DNA of 32,148 nt from DASSBR01 sp035701285 (GCA_035701285.1 DASSNT010000074.1:1-32148), one strand, 5' to 3'. Shown: positions 8,416-16,961, counted from the first letter of the stretch. Notes: generated from the sequence alone by a model not told the origin. Made by a program: numbers and translations.

Positions 8416-11400
8416 TTCCCTCCTCCTTGTTTTGCTTTGCTTTTTTCGGGCAGTCCCGAAATAGCTTTCATTTGCGGATTATCCCATGGCCCCGTTATGT
8501 GATACGCGATTTGCGTCGCCTCTTTCAACGGCGACTTGAAAATCTGCGTCAGCAGCAGCAGTGCCGCGCCGGTAATCGGTCCGCCGGCAATGGCGCCGGC
8601 TACCGGCAGCGTCGAGGAAATGCTGGTGTTGATCAGCACCACCTCGTCGTAATCCTGCTTCGCGAGGCCGATGCGCCCGATGACCCGCACGTCGGCCACC
8701 GTGCTCTCGAGACGAAAGTCGTTGGTGTACGCGTTGCCGCTGGCAATCGTAAACGTCCCGCCCATCGAATCGTAACTGAAACCCTTGCCGAACACATCGC
8801 CGAAATTGAACAGCAGCCGGCGCGGCAGCGCATTCAGACTGAGCAGCGCGAGCAGCCGCCCGGCGCCGGGTGAGATTTCCGGCAGGCGGCCGTCTTCGAG
8901 ATGAATCGTGAACGCACCGCCGAGGCGCTTGACGATGTTGCTGGTCGGCGGCCCGGTCCAATGCAGTTCCGCGTCAATCTTCGCCTGATCGGCCGTCAAC
9001 GCTGCCGGCAGCCCCAGCGCCTTGAATGCCTGGGCGACATTGCCGCTGTGTGCCGAGGCCGCAAGATTGGTGTGCTGCACGCCCTCGTCGTCGAGCACCC
9101 AGGTGCCGTACATGTTCACGTTGAGCGCCGGCTGCGTAATCGAGAAACGCGGCAGCACGACGCCGCCCGGTGCCTGCAGCAACTGGAATTCCAGCGCACC
9201 GATATAGCGATCGCCGAGGCGGGTCTCGCGGCTGCTGAACTTCAGCGGCGGCAGCGCCGTCGGCGACAGTTCCAGCGCCCTGGCGTGGCTCTTCGCGAAA
9301 TTCGTGTCCAGGTGCAGGTAGTCGAGCGCCACGTCATACGGATGCTTGTTGTCGACCGCCGCCGGCAGCACGATCCTGCCGGCGATATCGGGACCGGCCA
9401 GTTGCAGTCGGTAACCCGCGCCGTTGCTGTCGGCTTTGACGGTCACATCGCGAAAATGCTGCCCGAGCGCATCCACCTGACCGATGGTCAGGTTCATGTT
9501 GAGGTTAGCCGGCGCGGCCGTGCCTGAACCGCTACCGATCAGGCCGGCAAGTTGCTGCCATTCCGTCAGCGACACGCGCGCCAGGTGGCCGTCGATCAGC
9601 AGGCCTTTTTTCGGCACGTGCAGTTCGCCCGCGCCGAAGTGAATTTCGCCGGCGGCGAGCGCGGTGCCGTGGTCGGTGTCGGCAAGCGCGATGCTGGCCT
9701 CCGCGGCATCGCCGTAGGTCGCGTCGATGGCGAAGCCGTCGTCCAGCACAGCGAAGTGCAAGGTGGTGTCCACCGCCTTTGCCGCGGGTTTCCTGAACGG
9801 CGCCGGCAGCTTCAGCGCCAGGCCTTTCAAATCCGACTCGGCAGTGATCGTCAGCGGCTGCGCGCTGGCCGCCCCCAGCTCGTTTGGCAGATGGACCTCG
9901 GCATGCCAGTCCATCGTGCCCTCGGCGAGGTGCGCCTGCGGCAGGCCGAACGCCTTGGTGAGCGCGGCCGCCGTCGCGCTGCCGTCGAGGCCGATCAGCG
10001 TCGTGTCGCTGTCGTTCGGCGCGGGCTTGACCGTAATTGCGACCGGCGCGCTGAGAAACCGGCCCTTGAGGCCGGTCGGGCTTGCGAGGCCTGCGTTGGC
10101 GAAGTCGAGTTCGCCAGTCAGGCCGTGAAAGCTGCTTTTCAACCCGGCGAGCATCACGTCCACGCCCTTCAGGTGCGCCTGGCCGTGCAGTTGAAAGCGG
10201 TCTACGTCCGCCAGCGGCAGGCTCAACTGCACGTCGACATCGAGCTTGCCATGGGCCTGGGTCTTGGTGATGTAGGGCCCGAACTTTTGCGCAATCGGCG
10301 ATTCACGCAGAAACGCCAGGGCCTCGGCGGCATCACCGACCGCGTCGCCCTTGATCACCAGATGCCCCTCGGAGAGGTCGGCAATCTCGGCGGTCGAGCC
10401 GGCGATGCTCATACCCTCGATGTTGCCGCCGATCACCTTCGCCAGCAGTCCTTCGTTCTTGAACTCGATTTCGGCGTCCAGCGATTCGACCGCCGGCCAG
10501 TGTGGATCGAACTTGATGAGCGCGTCGCGCAGATCGAAGTCCACCCGGAACAGGCCCTCGCCGTGGCGGAACGGAAACTTGTCGGCGGCACCGCGAAACA
10601 CCACCTCAACCCGCGGCACCTGGCCATTTTTCACCGACCGGTCCACCCATTTTGTGACGTCGGCAGGCATGATGCCGACCGGTAGGTAGCGCGATTTGTA
10701 TTCAAGGTTGATGCCGCTGGCGCGCGCCTCGACATCGAGCCGCGGCGCGCTGCCGTCGTCGGGCAGCAGCACACTGAAATGGCCGGCGGTAGTGAGCTGG
10801 CCGTTGCCGAGGCTGAATTGATCCGAGGCGATCAACCAGCCTTCGGGGTTGTGCTTGAACGTCAGCGGCAACTCGGCGCGGTTCAGCGGGATCGGACCGC
10901 GAAAGAGGCCGGGAAAAACGATGTCCATGTTGCCGCCGGACAACTGCAACTTCCCGCCGGTACCCGCCCGCCAGTCGAGGTTGGCCTCGACCCTGCTGGC
11001 GGCATCGCTGCCGGCATGCAGCGGCCGAACCTGCCCCTGAACGGCTTCCGGTTGCAAGCTCACACCGACGCCTGAAAACGTCACGTTAATTTCGCCGCCG
11101 TGCGGGTCGATCGGCAGCGCCGGCGCAAGCATCGGCAGGCTGTCGAGCTTGAGCGCCGCGAACGCCGCCTGGCCCTGCCAGCGCCACTTGCCGCTGTCCG
11201 GCTGCGCGCGCGTCAGGTGGAGTTGCGCGCTGAAGCTGCGCCCGAACGCGTCGGGCAGGTTGGCCGACAGTGATACCGCCGGCGCGTCGGCGGGTCCGCT
11301 GACGCGGGCGGTCAGGTCGTGGAACCGCCAATCGCTGATGCCGTTCTGCGGCGAATTGAACGTAATCGTGGCGCCATCAACCGCGATCGTGCCAATCTTG

Positions 11401-11855
11401 CCGAGCAACGTAATGATCTCATCGGGCGTCGGCGGCGGACCTTCGCCGCTCGGCAGCCCCGGAATCATCAGCCTGCCGTCAGGCAGGCGCTCGACAGTGA
11501 TATCCGGGCCGCGCACGCCGATGTACGCCGGGTGCACCTCGGGCCAACTGAAGAAACTGAGCGGATTGAGGTCGACGCGCACGCCGCCGGCGGAAATCAG
11601 GCGCTGGCCGGTTTCGGCTTCAAGCACCGCGACGTTGCGCAAATCGACCTCAATGCCGAAACCATGCCAGCCAAGCGTGATCGCGCCGATCTCCACCGGC
11701 TCGCCCAGCCGCTCGCTGGCGATTCGCTCGATTTTCGGGGTGTAGTCGTCGATGTTGGCGGCGAAGTAGAAGTAGCCGCCGGCGATGACAATCGCCAGCA
11801 GCAGAACGAGCCCGCCGAGCACGTACGCGGCCCATTTAAGCGCGCGCTTCACCAA
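8412..11855 (-). CDS. yhdP: YhdP-family AsmA-like protein
   Basis: A 1147-residue protein with one N-terminal membrane anchor (about 8-32, LGGLVLLLAIVIAGGYFYF), followed by a very long beta-rich periplasmic part. A DUF3971-type segment lies in the middle and an AsmA-like C-terminal region near the end (LEDGRLPEISPGAGRLLALLSLNALPRR area, then a VRVIGRIGL segment). YhdP, TamB and YdbH are bridge-like proteins needed for phospholipid transport to the outer membrane. The length is slightly below that of E. coli YhdP (about 1266). It lies between rng and nit, as in other gammaproteobacteria, 60 bases downstream of rng. Confidence 0.93.
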   Translation of the reverse strand: MVKRALKWAAYVLGGLVLLLAIVIAGGYFYFAANIDDYTPKIERIASERLGEPVEIGAITLGWHGFGIEVDLRNVAVLEAETGQRLISAGGVRVDLNPLSFFSWPEVHPAYIGVRGPDITVERLPDGRLMIPGLPSGEGPPPTPDEIITLLGKIGTIAVDGATITFNSPQNGISDWRFHDLTARVSGPADAPAVSLSANLPDAFGRSFSAQLHLTRAQPDSGKWRWQGQAAFAALKLDSLPMLAPALPIDPHGGEINVTFSGVGVSLQPEAVQGQVRPLHAGSDAASRVEANLDWRAGTGGKLQLSGGNMDIVFPGLFRGPIPLNRAELPLTFKHNPEGWLIASDQFSLGNGQLTTAGHFSVLLPDDGSAPRLDVEARASGINLEYKSRYLPVGIMPADVTKWVDRSVKNGQVPRVEVVFRGAADKFPFRHGEGLFRVDFDLRDALIKFDPHWPAVESLDAEIEFKNEGLLAKVIGGNIEGMSIAGSTAEIADLSEGHLVIKGDAVGDAAEALAFLRESPIAQKFGPYITKTQAHGKLDVDVQLSLPLADVDRFQLHGQAHLKGVDVMLAGLKSSFHGLTGELDFANAGLASPTGLKGRFLSAPVAITVKPAPNDSDTTLIGLDGSATAAALTKAFGLPQAHLAEGTMDWHAEVHLPNELGAASAQPLTITAESDLKGLALKLPAPFRKPAAKAVDTTLHFAVLDDGFAIDATYGDAAEASIALADTDHGTALAAGEIHFGAGELHVPKKGLLIDGHLARVSLTEWQQLAGLIGSGSGTAAPANLNMNLTIGQVDALGQHFRDVTVKADSNGAGYRLQLAGPDIAGRIVLPAAVDNKHPYDVALDYLHLDTNFAKSHARALELSPTALPPLKFSSRETRLGDRYIGALEFQLLQAPGGVVLPRFSITQPALNVNMYGTWVLDDEGVQHTNLAASAHSGNVAQAFKALGLPAALTADQAKIDAELHWTGPPTSNIVKRLGGAFTIHLEDGRLPEISPGAGRLLALLSLNALPRRLLFNFGDVFGKGFSYDSMGGTFTIASGNAYTNDFRLESTVADVRVIGRIGLAKQDYDEVVLINTSISSTLPVAGAIAGGPITGAALLLLTQIFKSPLKEATQIAYHITGPWDNPQMKAISGLPEKSKAKQGGGK

Positions 11856-11878
11856 GACCCCCGCTCTGGCAGATTGTT

Positions 11879-11913
11879 CCCGAACCCCGAATCCCGAGTC
11901 CCGGATCCCGCTC
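11879..11913. repeat. Five tandem 7-base units (CCCGRRT-like) after rng
   Basis: The units are CCCGAAC, CCCGAAT, CCCGAGT, CCCGGAT and CCCGCTC, back to back and ending two bases beyond the rng stop codon in the 60-base rng-yhdP gap. The CCCGAAT heptamer in short tandem runs is, from memory, a common intergenic element of xanthomonads. Function unknown. Confidence 0.75.
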
Positions 11914-11915
11914 TT

Positions 11916-13382
11916 CTAAACCGGCACGACATCAAACGACTCAGGATTGTAAAGGCTTTCCACCTGCAGCCGGATCGGTCTGCCGACCAGCCCTTCGATT
12001 TCCGCCAGGCTTTCCGACTCCTCGTCCAGCAGCAGGTCGATCACCTCCTGGCTCGCCAGCACGCGCAGCTCCTGGATGTCGAACGTGCGCGTCTGGCCGA
12101 GGATTTCCCGGAAGATGTCGTAGCAGACCGTCTCCGGCGTCTTGATCGAGCCGCGCGCAGCGCAGGTCGGGCACGGCTGGCACAACACGTGCTCCAGGCT
12201 CTCGCGGGTCCGCTTGCGGGTCATCTCGACCAGGCCGAGCGGCGAAATCGCGCAAATCTTGTTGCGCGCATGGTCGCGGGCGAGGCTGCGCTCCAGCGCC
12301 TCCAGCACGAGCTGACGATGCTCCGGCTCGTGCATGTCGATGAAATCGATGATGATGATGCCGCCGAGGTTGCGCAGCCTGAGTTGCCGCGCAATCGTCT
12401 GCGAGGCCTCCAGGTTGGTCTTGAGGACCGTCTCTTCGAGATTGCGATAGCCGACGTAGGCACCGGTATTGACGTCGATGGTCGTCATCGCCTCGGTCTG
12501 GTCGATCACAAGGTAGCCGCCGGATTTGAGCGCTACTTTGCGCTCCAGGGCCTTGTGGATTTCGTCTTCGATGCCGTACAGGTCAAAGATCGGCCGCGGT
12601 CCGTCGTAAAACTCGATCCTGCCGGCGAGTTCAGGCAGGAACATGGCGGCAAAATCCTTCATCTTGCGGTAAACCGATTCGGTATCGACCCGAACCTGCT
12701 CGACCTCGTCGTCAAGAAAGTCGCGCAGGATCCGCACCGGCAGCAGCAAATCCTCGTGCACCAGTGCACCGGTGGACACGCTGCGGCTCTGCTCTTCGAT
12801 CAATTCCCACAGCTTGCGCAGGAACATCATGTCGGCGCGAATGGCATCGTGCGACACGCCTTCGCCAGCCGTGCGAACGATGTAGCCGCCGGTGCCGCCG
12901 TCCAGAAACTGCGCCACCAGGCCCGCGAGCCGCTCGCGTTCGGCCTCGTCGTCGATGCGCGCCGACACGCCGACGCGGTCGCTGCCGGGGACGTGAACCA
13001 GGTAGCGCGACGGGATGCCGATCCGCGTGGACAGGCGGGCGCCCTTCGTGCCGAGCGGGTCCTTCAGCACCTGCACCAGCAGTTCGTCGCCCTCGTGGAG
13101 CAACTCGCGGATATCCGCGGGACCATGCGGCTCCTGCTCGGCCTCCGTATACACCGCGCGCGAAATATCGGAAGCGTGCAGGAACGCGCTGCGCTCCAGG
13201 CCGACATCGACGAACGCCGCCTGCATGCCCGGCAGCACGCGCAGCACGCGGCCCTTGTAGATGTTGCCGACCAGGCCGCGACGGTGGGCGCGCTCAATGA
13301 AGATTTCTTCGAGCGCGCCGTTTTCGAGCAGCGCCACCCGCGTTTCGCGCGGGGTGACGTTGATGAGGATTTCTTCGCTCAT
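11916..13382 (-). CDS. rng: Ribonuclease G
   Basis: A 488-residue member of the RNase E/G family, with length typical of RNase G. It has an S1-type RNA-binding domain at about 38-120 (GLVGNIYKGRVLRVLPGMQ). The catalytic Mg ligands are D303 (TIDVNTG) and D346 (IIDFIDM). The zinc-link CPTC at 404-407 supports dimerisation. RNase G matures the 5' end of 16S rRNA and degrades selected mRNAs in the cytoplasm. It follows maf, as in E. coli maf-rng-yhdP, but here a 470-base repeat-filled gap separates them, so rng may have its own promoter. Confidence 0.97.
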   Translation of the reverse strand: MSEEILINVTPRETRVALLENGALEEIFIERAHRRGLVGNIYKGRVLRVLPGMQAAFVDVGLERSAFLHASDISRAVYTEAEQEPHGPADIRELLHEGDELLVQVLKDPLGTKGARLSTRIGIPSRYLVHVPGSDRVGVSARIDDEAERERLAGLVAQFLDGGTGGYIVRTAGEGVSHDAIRADMMFLRKLWELIEEQSRSVSTGALVHEDLLLPVRILRDFLDDEVEQVRVDTESVYRKMKDFAAMFLPELAGRIEFYDGPRPIFDLYGIEDEIHKALERKVALKSGGYLVIDQTEAMTTIDVNTGAYVGYRNLEETVLKTNLEASQTIARQLRLRNLGGIIIIDFIDMHEPEHRQLVLEALERSLARDHARNKICAISPLGLVEMTRKRTRESLEHVLCQPCPTCAARGSIKTPETVCYDIFREILGQTRTFDIQELRVLASQEVIDLLLDEESESLAEIEGLVGRPIRLQVESLYNPESFDVVPV

Positions 13383-13417
13383 GAAGGGTTGGAGTTCTTT
13401 TCTTTTGGCAGGTTTCT

Positions 13418-13447
13418 ATTATGCGGGTTTGGGGCGGTATCCGTGAA
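13418..13447 (-). promoter_or_regulatory. Possible sigma70 promoter for rng
   Basis: On the minus strand, TTCACG (13442-13447, 4/6) is followed after 18 bases by CATAAT (13418-13423, 5/6). The gap to the rng ATG is about 35 bases. The -10 is good and the -35 weak. A local promoter is expected because the repeat island upstream would impede read-through from maf. Confidence 0.35.
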
Positions 13448-13512
13448 ATGGGGGGTGGTTTTGTGCCGCCTATGGCGGCGGATTGTTCAGGTACCGGGGC
13501 GGCCCGGCAGCC

Positions 13513-13540
13513 GGTTACTTTCTTTTCGGAGAAAGTAACC
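13513..13540. repeat. Hairpin H1 with TTCG loop, in the maf-rng repeat island
   Basis: Perfect arms GGTTACTTTCT and AGAAAGTAACC (11 bases each) are extended by one T-G pair around a TTCG tetraloop, a very stable RNA fold. It is the first module of a gene-free island between rng and maf. Confidence 0.7.
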
Positions 13541-13563
13541 AAAGCCATTGCTCATGGAGCTTG

Positions 13564-13590
13564 GTCCAAAGTGCGTCCTGCACTTTGGAC
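13564..13590. repeat. Hairpin H2, in the maf-rng repeat island
   Basis: Perfect 11-base arms GTCCAAAGTGC/GCACTTTGGAC surround a 5-base loop. It lies 23 bases from hairpin H1 and 4 bases from the large inverted repeat at 13595-13690. Confidence 0.7.
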
Positions 13591-13594
13591 TTCC

Positions 13595-13690
13595 CGAAGA
13601 TCGGGCGAAAAATGGGGGCCGGAGCAGAACTCGCGCGTCCCTGCGCTCGGACACTGCTCCTTGTTTCCCCCATTTTTCGCCCGATCTTCG
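13595..13690. repeat. Large inverted repeat, 24-base perfect arms
   Basis: Bases 13595-13618 are the exact reverse complement of 13667-13690 (24/24; the left arm begins CGAAGATCGGGCG). Inside it a second pair, GGAGCAG (13621-13627) and CTGCTCC (13654-13660), continues the stem around a 26-base loop. No protein-like frame crosses it convincingly. With H1, H2 and the terminator-like hairpin beside it, this forms a compact multi-stem island that resembles an interspersed repeat rather than a gene. In the gene-free stretch 13383-13852 nothing else was seen apart from the promoter and hairpins listed. Confidence 0.75.
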
Positions 13691-13715
13691 GCTGCGCTCA
13701 AATCGCAGGTTTGGA

Positions 13716-13742
13716 GCCGGCCTTCGTGGCCGGCGCCTTTTT
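13716..13742 (+). terminator. Terminator-like hairpin pointing rightward
   Basis: GCCGGCC (13716-13722) pairs with GGCCGGC (13728-13734), followed shortly by TTTTT (13738-13742). This is the shape of a rho-independent terminator on the plus strand. Both flanking genes run on the minus strand, so it would stop antisense transcription or belongs to the repeat itself. Confidence 0.5.
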
Positions 13743-13751
13743 AATCTCTTA

Positions 13752-13841
13752 CTCCCTCTCCCTTCGGGAGACGACTGCAGGGATGCAGGAGGTAGGGCAA
13801 AGCCGGGAGCACTTGCCGAGGGTTGGGGTGAGGGTGCCCCT
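13752..13841. repeat. Degenerate REP-like element (CCCTCTCCC...GGGTGAGGG class)
   Basis: TCTCCC-TTC-GGGAGA (13757-13771) forms a 6-base hairpin. About 60 bases later comes a GGGTTGGGGTGAGGG motif just before the maf stop. The same type of motif occurs at 27620-27655. It resembles the widespread C/T-rich palindromic intergenic repeats of Proteobacteria. Function unknown. Confidence 0.5.
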
Positions 13842-13852
13842 TCGCGCCTCGC

Positions 13853-14476
13853 TCAAAAAGGGCGAACGCCGAAAGAGGCCAATAACTCCGCTGTCTCACA
13901 GAGCGGCAACCCGACAACGCCCGAATAACTGCCTTCAACCCTTGCAACAAAGACGGCTCCGCGCCCCTGAATGGCATAGGCACCCGCCTTGTCGTCGCCT
14001 TCGCCGGTCGCGGCGTATGCATCGATTTCATCTTCGTGAATGTCGCGAAAAACAACGCGGCTGCGGCTCAACGCCGTACGGATGTTGTCGCCGCCCCCAA
14101 CGGCAACAGCCGTAAAGACTTCATGCTCTCGTCCCGAGAGGCGCGCGAGCAGGGCCCGGGCCTCGGCGCGGTCGGCCGGCTTCCCCAGCACTGCGCCATC
14201 GATGGCAATGGCAGTATCGGCCGCCACCACGACGCCGTCGGGAACAGCCCCCAAACCGGCTGCAGCCTTGGTTTTCGCCAGGCGCATGACATAGTCGGCC
14301 GGCATTTCGGCCGGACGCCGGCTTTCATCGACGGAAATGGAAATCTGGTCGTGTGCCACGCCGATCTGGCGCAGCAATTCGCGCCGTCGTGGCGAACTGG
14401 AGGCCAGGCACAGCTTAGGCGCGGTGATAGGGATGTCCTTGCAGTACCGTCCAGGCCCGATACAGCGCCTCGGCAA
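13853..14476 (-). CDS. maf: Maf-family nucleoside triphosphate pyrophosphatase
   Basis: A Maf/YhdE-type protein that hydrolyses non-canonical or pyrimidine nucleoside triphosphates in the cytoplasm. The signature LASSSPRRRELL begins at residue 24. A VVVAADTAIAIDG segment (about 86-98) carries the catalytic Asp, and KAGAYAIQGRGA follows near 163. The family usually starts 3-6 residues before LAS. Here the only ATG is at 14476, giving 207 residues and a 62-base overlap with rlmH. The extra N-terminal residues have no family match. No ATG, GTG or TTG lies between, so either the long start is real or a rare start (CTG) is used. Confidence 0.92.
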   Translation of the reverse strand: MPRRCIGPGRYCKDIPITAPKLCLASSSPRRRELLRQIGVAHDQISISVDESRRPAEMPADYVMRLAKTKAAAGLGAVPDGVVVAADTAIAIDGAVLGKPADRAEARALLARLSGREHEVFTAVAVGGGDNIRTALSRSRVVFRDIHEDEIDAYAATGEGDDKAGAYAIQGRGAVFVARVEGSYSGVVGLPLCETAELLASFGVRPF

Positions 14477-14885
14477 CCACTACCCGAGCGAGCCCGTGCG
14501 GCAGGGTCAGCGGCGACAGCGACCAGCGCCAGTCGGCGCGCTTGAGGCATTCCGGGGCGAGACCGTCCGGGCCGCCGATCAGGAAAGCGCGGTCGCGCCC
14601 ATCCTGCAGCCAGTCGCCGAACTGCTGCGCGAGCGCCTCGGTGGTGAGGGAGCGGCCGCCCACTTCCAGCGCGATCACTTGGTCATCATCCTTGATCTGG
14701 TTCAGCATGCGCCGGCCTTCCTGCGCGACGGCGCCGGCGCGGCGTTGGGTTTTGGAACGGCGGGAAAGCGGTATTTCGATCAGCGACAGCGCGCATTCGC
14801 GCGGCAGCCGTTTGGCGTACTCCTCGAAGCCTTGGGTCACCCAGTCGGGCATCCGGGCACCGACCGCGAGGATCCGGAGGTTCAT
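14415..14885 (-). CDS. rlmH: 23S rRNA (pseudouridine1915-N3)-methyltransferase RlmH
   Basis: A 156-residue SPOUT methyltransferase, the standard length. It begins MNLRILAVGARMPDWV, has the SAM-binding loop FLIGGPDGL in the C-terminal half, and ends HPYHR. It methylates pseudouridine 1915 of 23S rRNA in assembled 70S ribosomes. Its start overlaps the rsfS stop by four bases, as expected for the rsfS-rlmH pair. Confidence 0.97.
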   Translation of the reverse strand: MNLRILAVGARMPDWVTQGFEEYAKRLPRECALSLIEIPLSRRSKTQRRAGAVAQEGRRMLNQIKDDDQVIALEVGGRSLTTEALAQQFGDWLQDGRDRAFLIGGPDGLAPECLKRADWRWSLSPLTLPHGLARVVVAEALYRAWTVLQGHPYHRA

Positions 14886-15265
14886 AAACCTGGATGTTCT
14901 CCACCGACGGAGCGCAGCGGCGCATGCGCGTCAACGCTCCAGAGCTTCTCGAGGTTGTAGAACTCGCGCATGGGCGGCAGCATCACGTGGACGATGATGT
15001 CGTTCAGATCGAGCAGAATCCATTCGCCGCCGCGCTCGCCCTCGATGCCGAGCGGCTTCACGCCGGCGTCCTTGGCTGCATCGAGCACCGCGTGCGCCAG
15101 CGCGCGCACGTGCCGGTCCGAATTGCCGCTGGCAATCACCATTACGTCGGTAATCGCCGTGACGTCCTTGACGTCCAGCACTTTGACATCAACCGCCTTG
15201 AGATCGTCAAGTGCGGTCACCGCCAGGTCTTTCAGCTCGTCTGCTGTCATCGGCTCTCCGTTCAT
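14882..15265 (-). CDS. rsfS: Ribosome silencing factor RsfS
   Basis: A 127-residue Iojap/DUF143 protein. Family landmarks are AITDVMVIASGNSDRHVRA (about 34-52) and the C-terminal EWILLDLNDIIVHVMLP. RsfS binds ribosomal protein L14 and blocks subunit joining in stationary phase. Internal Met6 is an alternative start. ATG 15265 is kept because it overlaps the nadD stop by four bases. Confidence 0.96.
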   Translation of the reverse strand: MNGEPMTADELKDLAVTALDDLKAVDVKVLDVKDVTAITDVMVIASGNSDRHVRALAHAVLDAAKDAGVKPLGIEGERGGEWILLDLNDIIVHVMLPPMREFYNLEKLWSVDAHAPLRSVGGEHPGL

Positions 15266-15903
15266 TTACGGTAACGATAGTAATCGTGGGTCATGATCAA
15301 GTTCCTCACTTCCTCCGGCAGCAGGTAGCGCAGGTCGCCGCCCTGGGCGACTTTCTCGCGGATCACTGTCGAGGAGATTTCCAGTTGGGTCACGGCCTGC
15401 AGGAATATGCAGCCGGCGGGCAGCTCGTGCAGTGCCATGGGGTCGTACGTCTGCTTGGCGGCGACCAGCGAACTCAGCTCGCCCTCCGCCTGCAGATGCC
15501 AGCCCGGCCGGTGGGCGACGACCAGGTGGGCCAGATCCAGCAGTTCGCGCCAGCGGTGCCAACTCGCCAGACCCAGAAACGCGTCCATGCCGAGAATGAG
15601 GGCCAACGGCGTATCCGGCAGATCCTGTCGCAGCGATTCGAGCGTGGTCACCGAATACGATGGCGCCTCGCTGTGCACCTCGCGCTCGTCGACCACGAAA
15701 CGCGGCTCCGGCGCCACCGCCGCCTTGACCATCGCCAGCCGGTCGGCCGGCGGCGCGACAGGCTGGCCGCGATGCGGCGGTTGGCCGCTGGGGATAAAGC
15801 GTACTTCAGCCAGGTCCAGCGCCTCGAGCACGTCGAGCGCGGGACGCAAATGGCCGTAATGAATGGGATCGAATGTCCCGCCGAAGATGCCGATGGGGCG
15901 CAT
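15262..15903 (-). CDS. nadD: Nicotinate-nucleotide adenylyltransferase NadD
   Basis: A 213-residue nucleotidyltransferase with the (T/H)xGH-type ATP site in GGTFDPIHYGHL (8-19) and the ISSTVIREK motif near the C terminus. It converts nicotinate mononucleotide plus ATP to deamido-NAD, an essential step of NAD synthesis. Its ATG shares one base with the holA stop (TAATG), so translation is likely coupled. Confidence 0.97.
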   Translation of the reverse strand: MRPIGIFGGTFDPIHYGHLRPALDVLEALDLAEVRFIPSGQPPHRGQPVAPPADRLAMVKAAVAPEPRFVVDEREVHSEAPSYSVTTLESLRQDLPDTPLALILGMDAFLGLASWHRWRELLDLAHLVVAHRPGWHLQAEGELSSLVAAKQTYDPMALHELPAGCIFLQAVTQLEISSTVIREKVAQGGDLRYLLPEEVRNLIMTHDYYRYRK

Positions 15904-16931
15904 TATGCGGCGGATTCCTCCGTTGCCACTGGCATGGCGCCGGCCAGCATCGCCGTCAGCATCGCGAGCGCCGGCCAGGCTTCATCGTGGCGCGGGCCCT
16001 TGATAATGCGGTCGACCTCGCCCGCGCGCAGCAACAGCCCCTTGCTCGCCCGGCGGCCCAGCCGCCGCAACGCGCCTTCAACCACAGAGCGCCGCTTAGC
16101 CCAGACCTTTGCCAGCGCCTGGGCGGCCGATTGACCCCGGCTTACCTCAAAAGCGGCGTTCGCCAAAGTCCGGATTTCGCGCGTCAATGCCCACAACACT
16201 AAAGTAGGTTCGACGCCCTCGGCTTTCAAGCCGTCGAGCATCGCCAGCGCCCGCGCGCTGTTGCCGGCCAGTGCCGCATCGACGAAGCCGAACACGTCGT
16301 AGCGCGCGCTCGCCGCCACCGCATTTTGCACCGCGGCGACATCAACCCGCCCCGGCCCGGTCAGCAGCGCCAGCTTGTCGATCTCCTGCGCCGCCGCGAG
16401 CAGGTTGCCTTCGACCCGCTCGGCCAGCAATTCGGCCGCATCGGCCTCCAATTGAACTTCACGGGTCCGTGCGCGCTGAGCGATCCAGCGGGGCAGCTCG
16501 CCGCGCCCGACCGGCCATATTTCAACGAGGCCCCCGGCTTTCTCCAGCGCCTTGACCCAGCTCGCATTGCGGCTGCCTTTGTCGAGTTTCGAGGCGATCA
16601 CCAGCAGCAACGTATCGGCCGGCGGCGCGGCGGCATAATCCGCCAGCGCCTGCCCGCCCTCGCGCCCCGGCTTACCGGTTGGCAAACGCAGCTCCAGCAA
16701 CTGGCGGCTGGCAAACAGCGACAGGCTGGCGCCCGCCTCGGCGAGACGCGACCAGTTGAACCCGCGCTCGGCAAAGAGAATTTCGCGGCTGTCGAAGCCG
16801 CCCTGCCGCGCGGCGGTACGCACGGCGTCCGCCGCCTCCTGCACCAGCAACGTCTCGTCACCGGCAATCAGATAGACCGGCAGCAGCGTCTTCTTGAGAT
16901 GGAGGGCAAGCGCCTCGGAACGAAGCTTCAA
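15903..16931 (-). CDS. holA: DNA polymerase III subunit delta
   Basis: This 342-residue protein matches HolA: an N-terminal MKLRSEALALHL, the LPVYLIAGDETLLVQEAAD nucleotide-binding-like segment (about 16-34), and a C-terminal helical collar region. The delta subunit opens the beta sliding clamp within the clamp-loader complex. The order leuS-lptE-holA-nadD is the same as in E. coli. It lies 30 bases downstream of lptE. Confidence 0.96.
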   Translation of the reverse strand: MKLRSEALALHLKKTLLPVYLIAGDETLLVQEAADAVRTAARQGGFDSREILFAERGFNWSRLAEAGASLSLFASRQLLELRLPTGKPGREGGQALADYAAAPPADTLLLVIASKLDKGSRNASWVKALEKAGGLVEIWPVGRGELPRWIAQRARTREVQLEADAAELLAERVEGNLLAAAQEIDKLALLTGPGRVDVAAVQNAVAASARYDVFGFVDAALAGNSARALAMLDGLKAEGVEPTLVLWALTREIRTLANAAFEVSRGQSAAQALAKVWAKRRSVVEGALRRLGRRASKGLLLRAGEVDRIIKGPRHDEAWPALAMLTAMLAGAMPVATEESAA

Positions 16932-16961
16932 AAGGAACCGGAAGCGAAATCAGTCATGGGT

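Noticed and set aside
11319..13538. A 739-codon plus-strand frame opposite rng and the start of yhdP
   Set aside because: Antisense shadow: no recognisable domain, and composition matches the complement of third-position-GC genes. Same reasoning for 4401-6032 opposite the M1 peptidase and 9552-10685 opposite yhdP.
13483..14115. A 210-codon plus-strand frame across the maf-rng island
   Set aside because: It runs through all the hairpins and then antisense to maf. Such frames over palindromic repeats are often annotated as hypothetical proteins, but nothing protein-like is seen.
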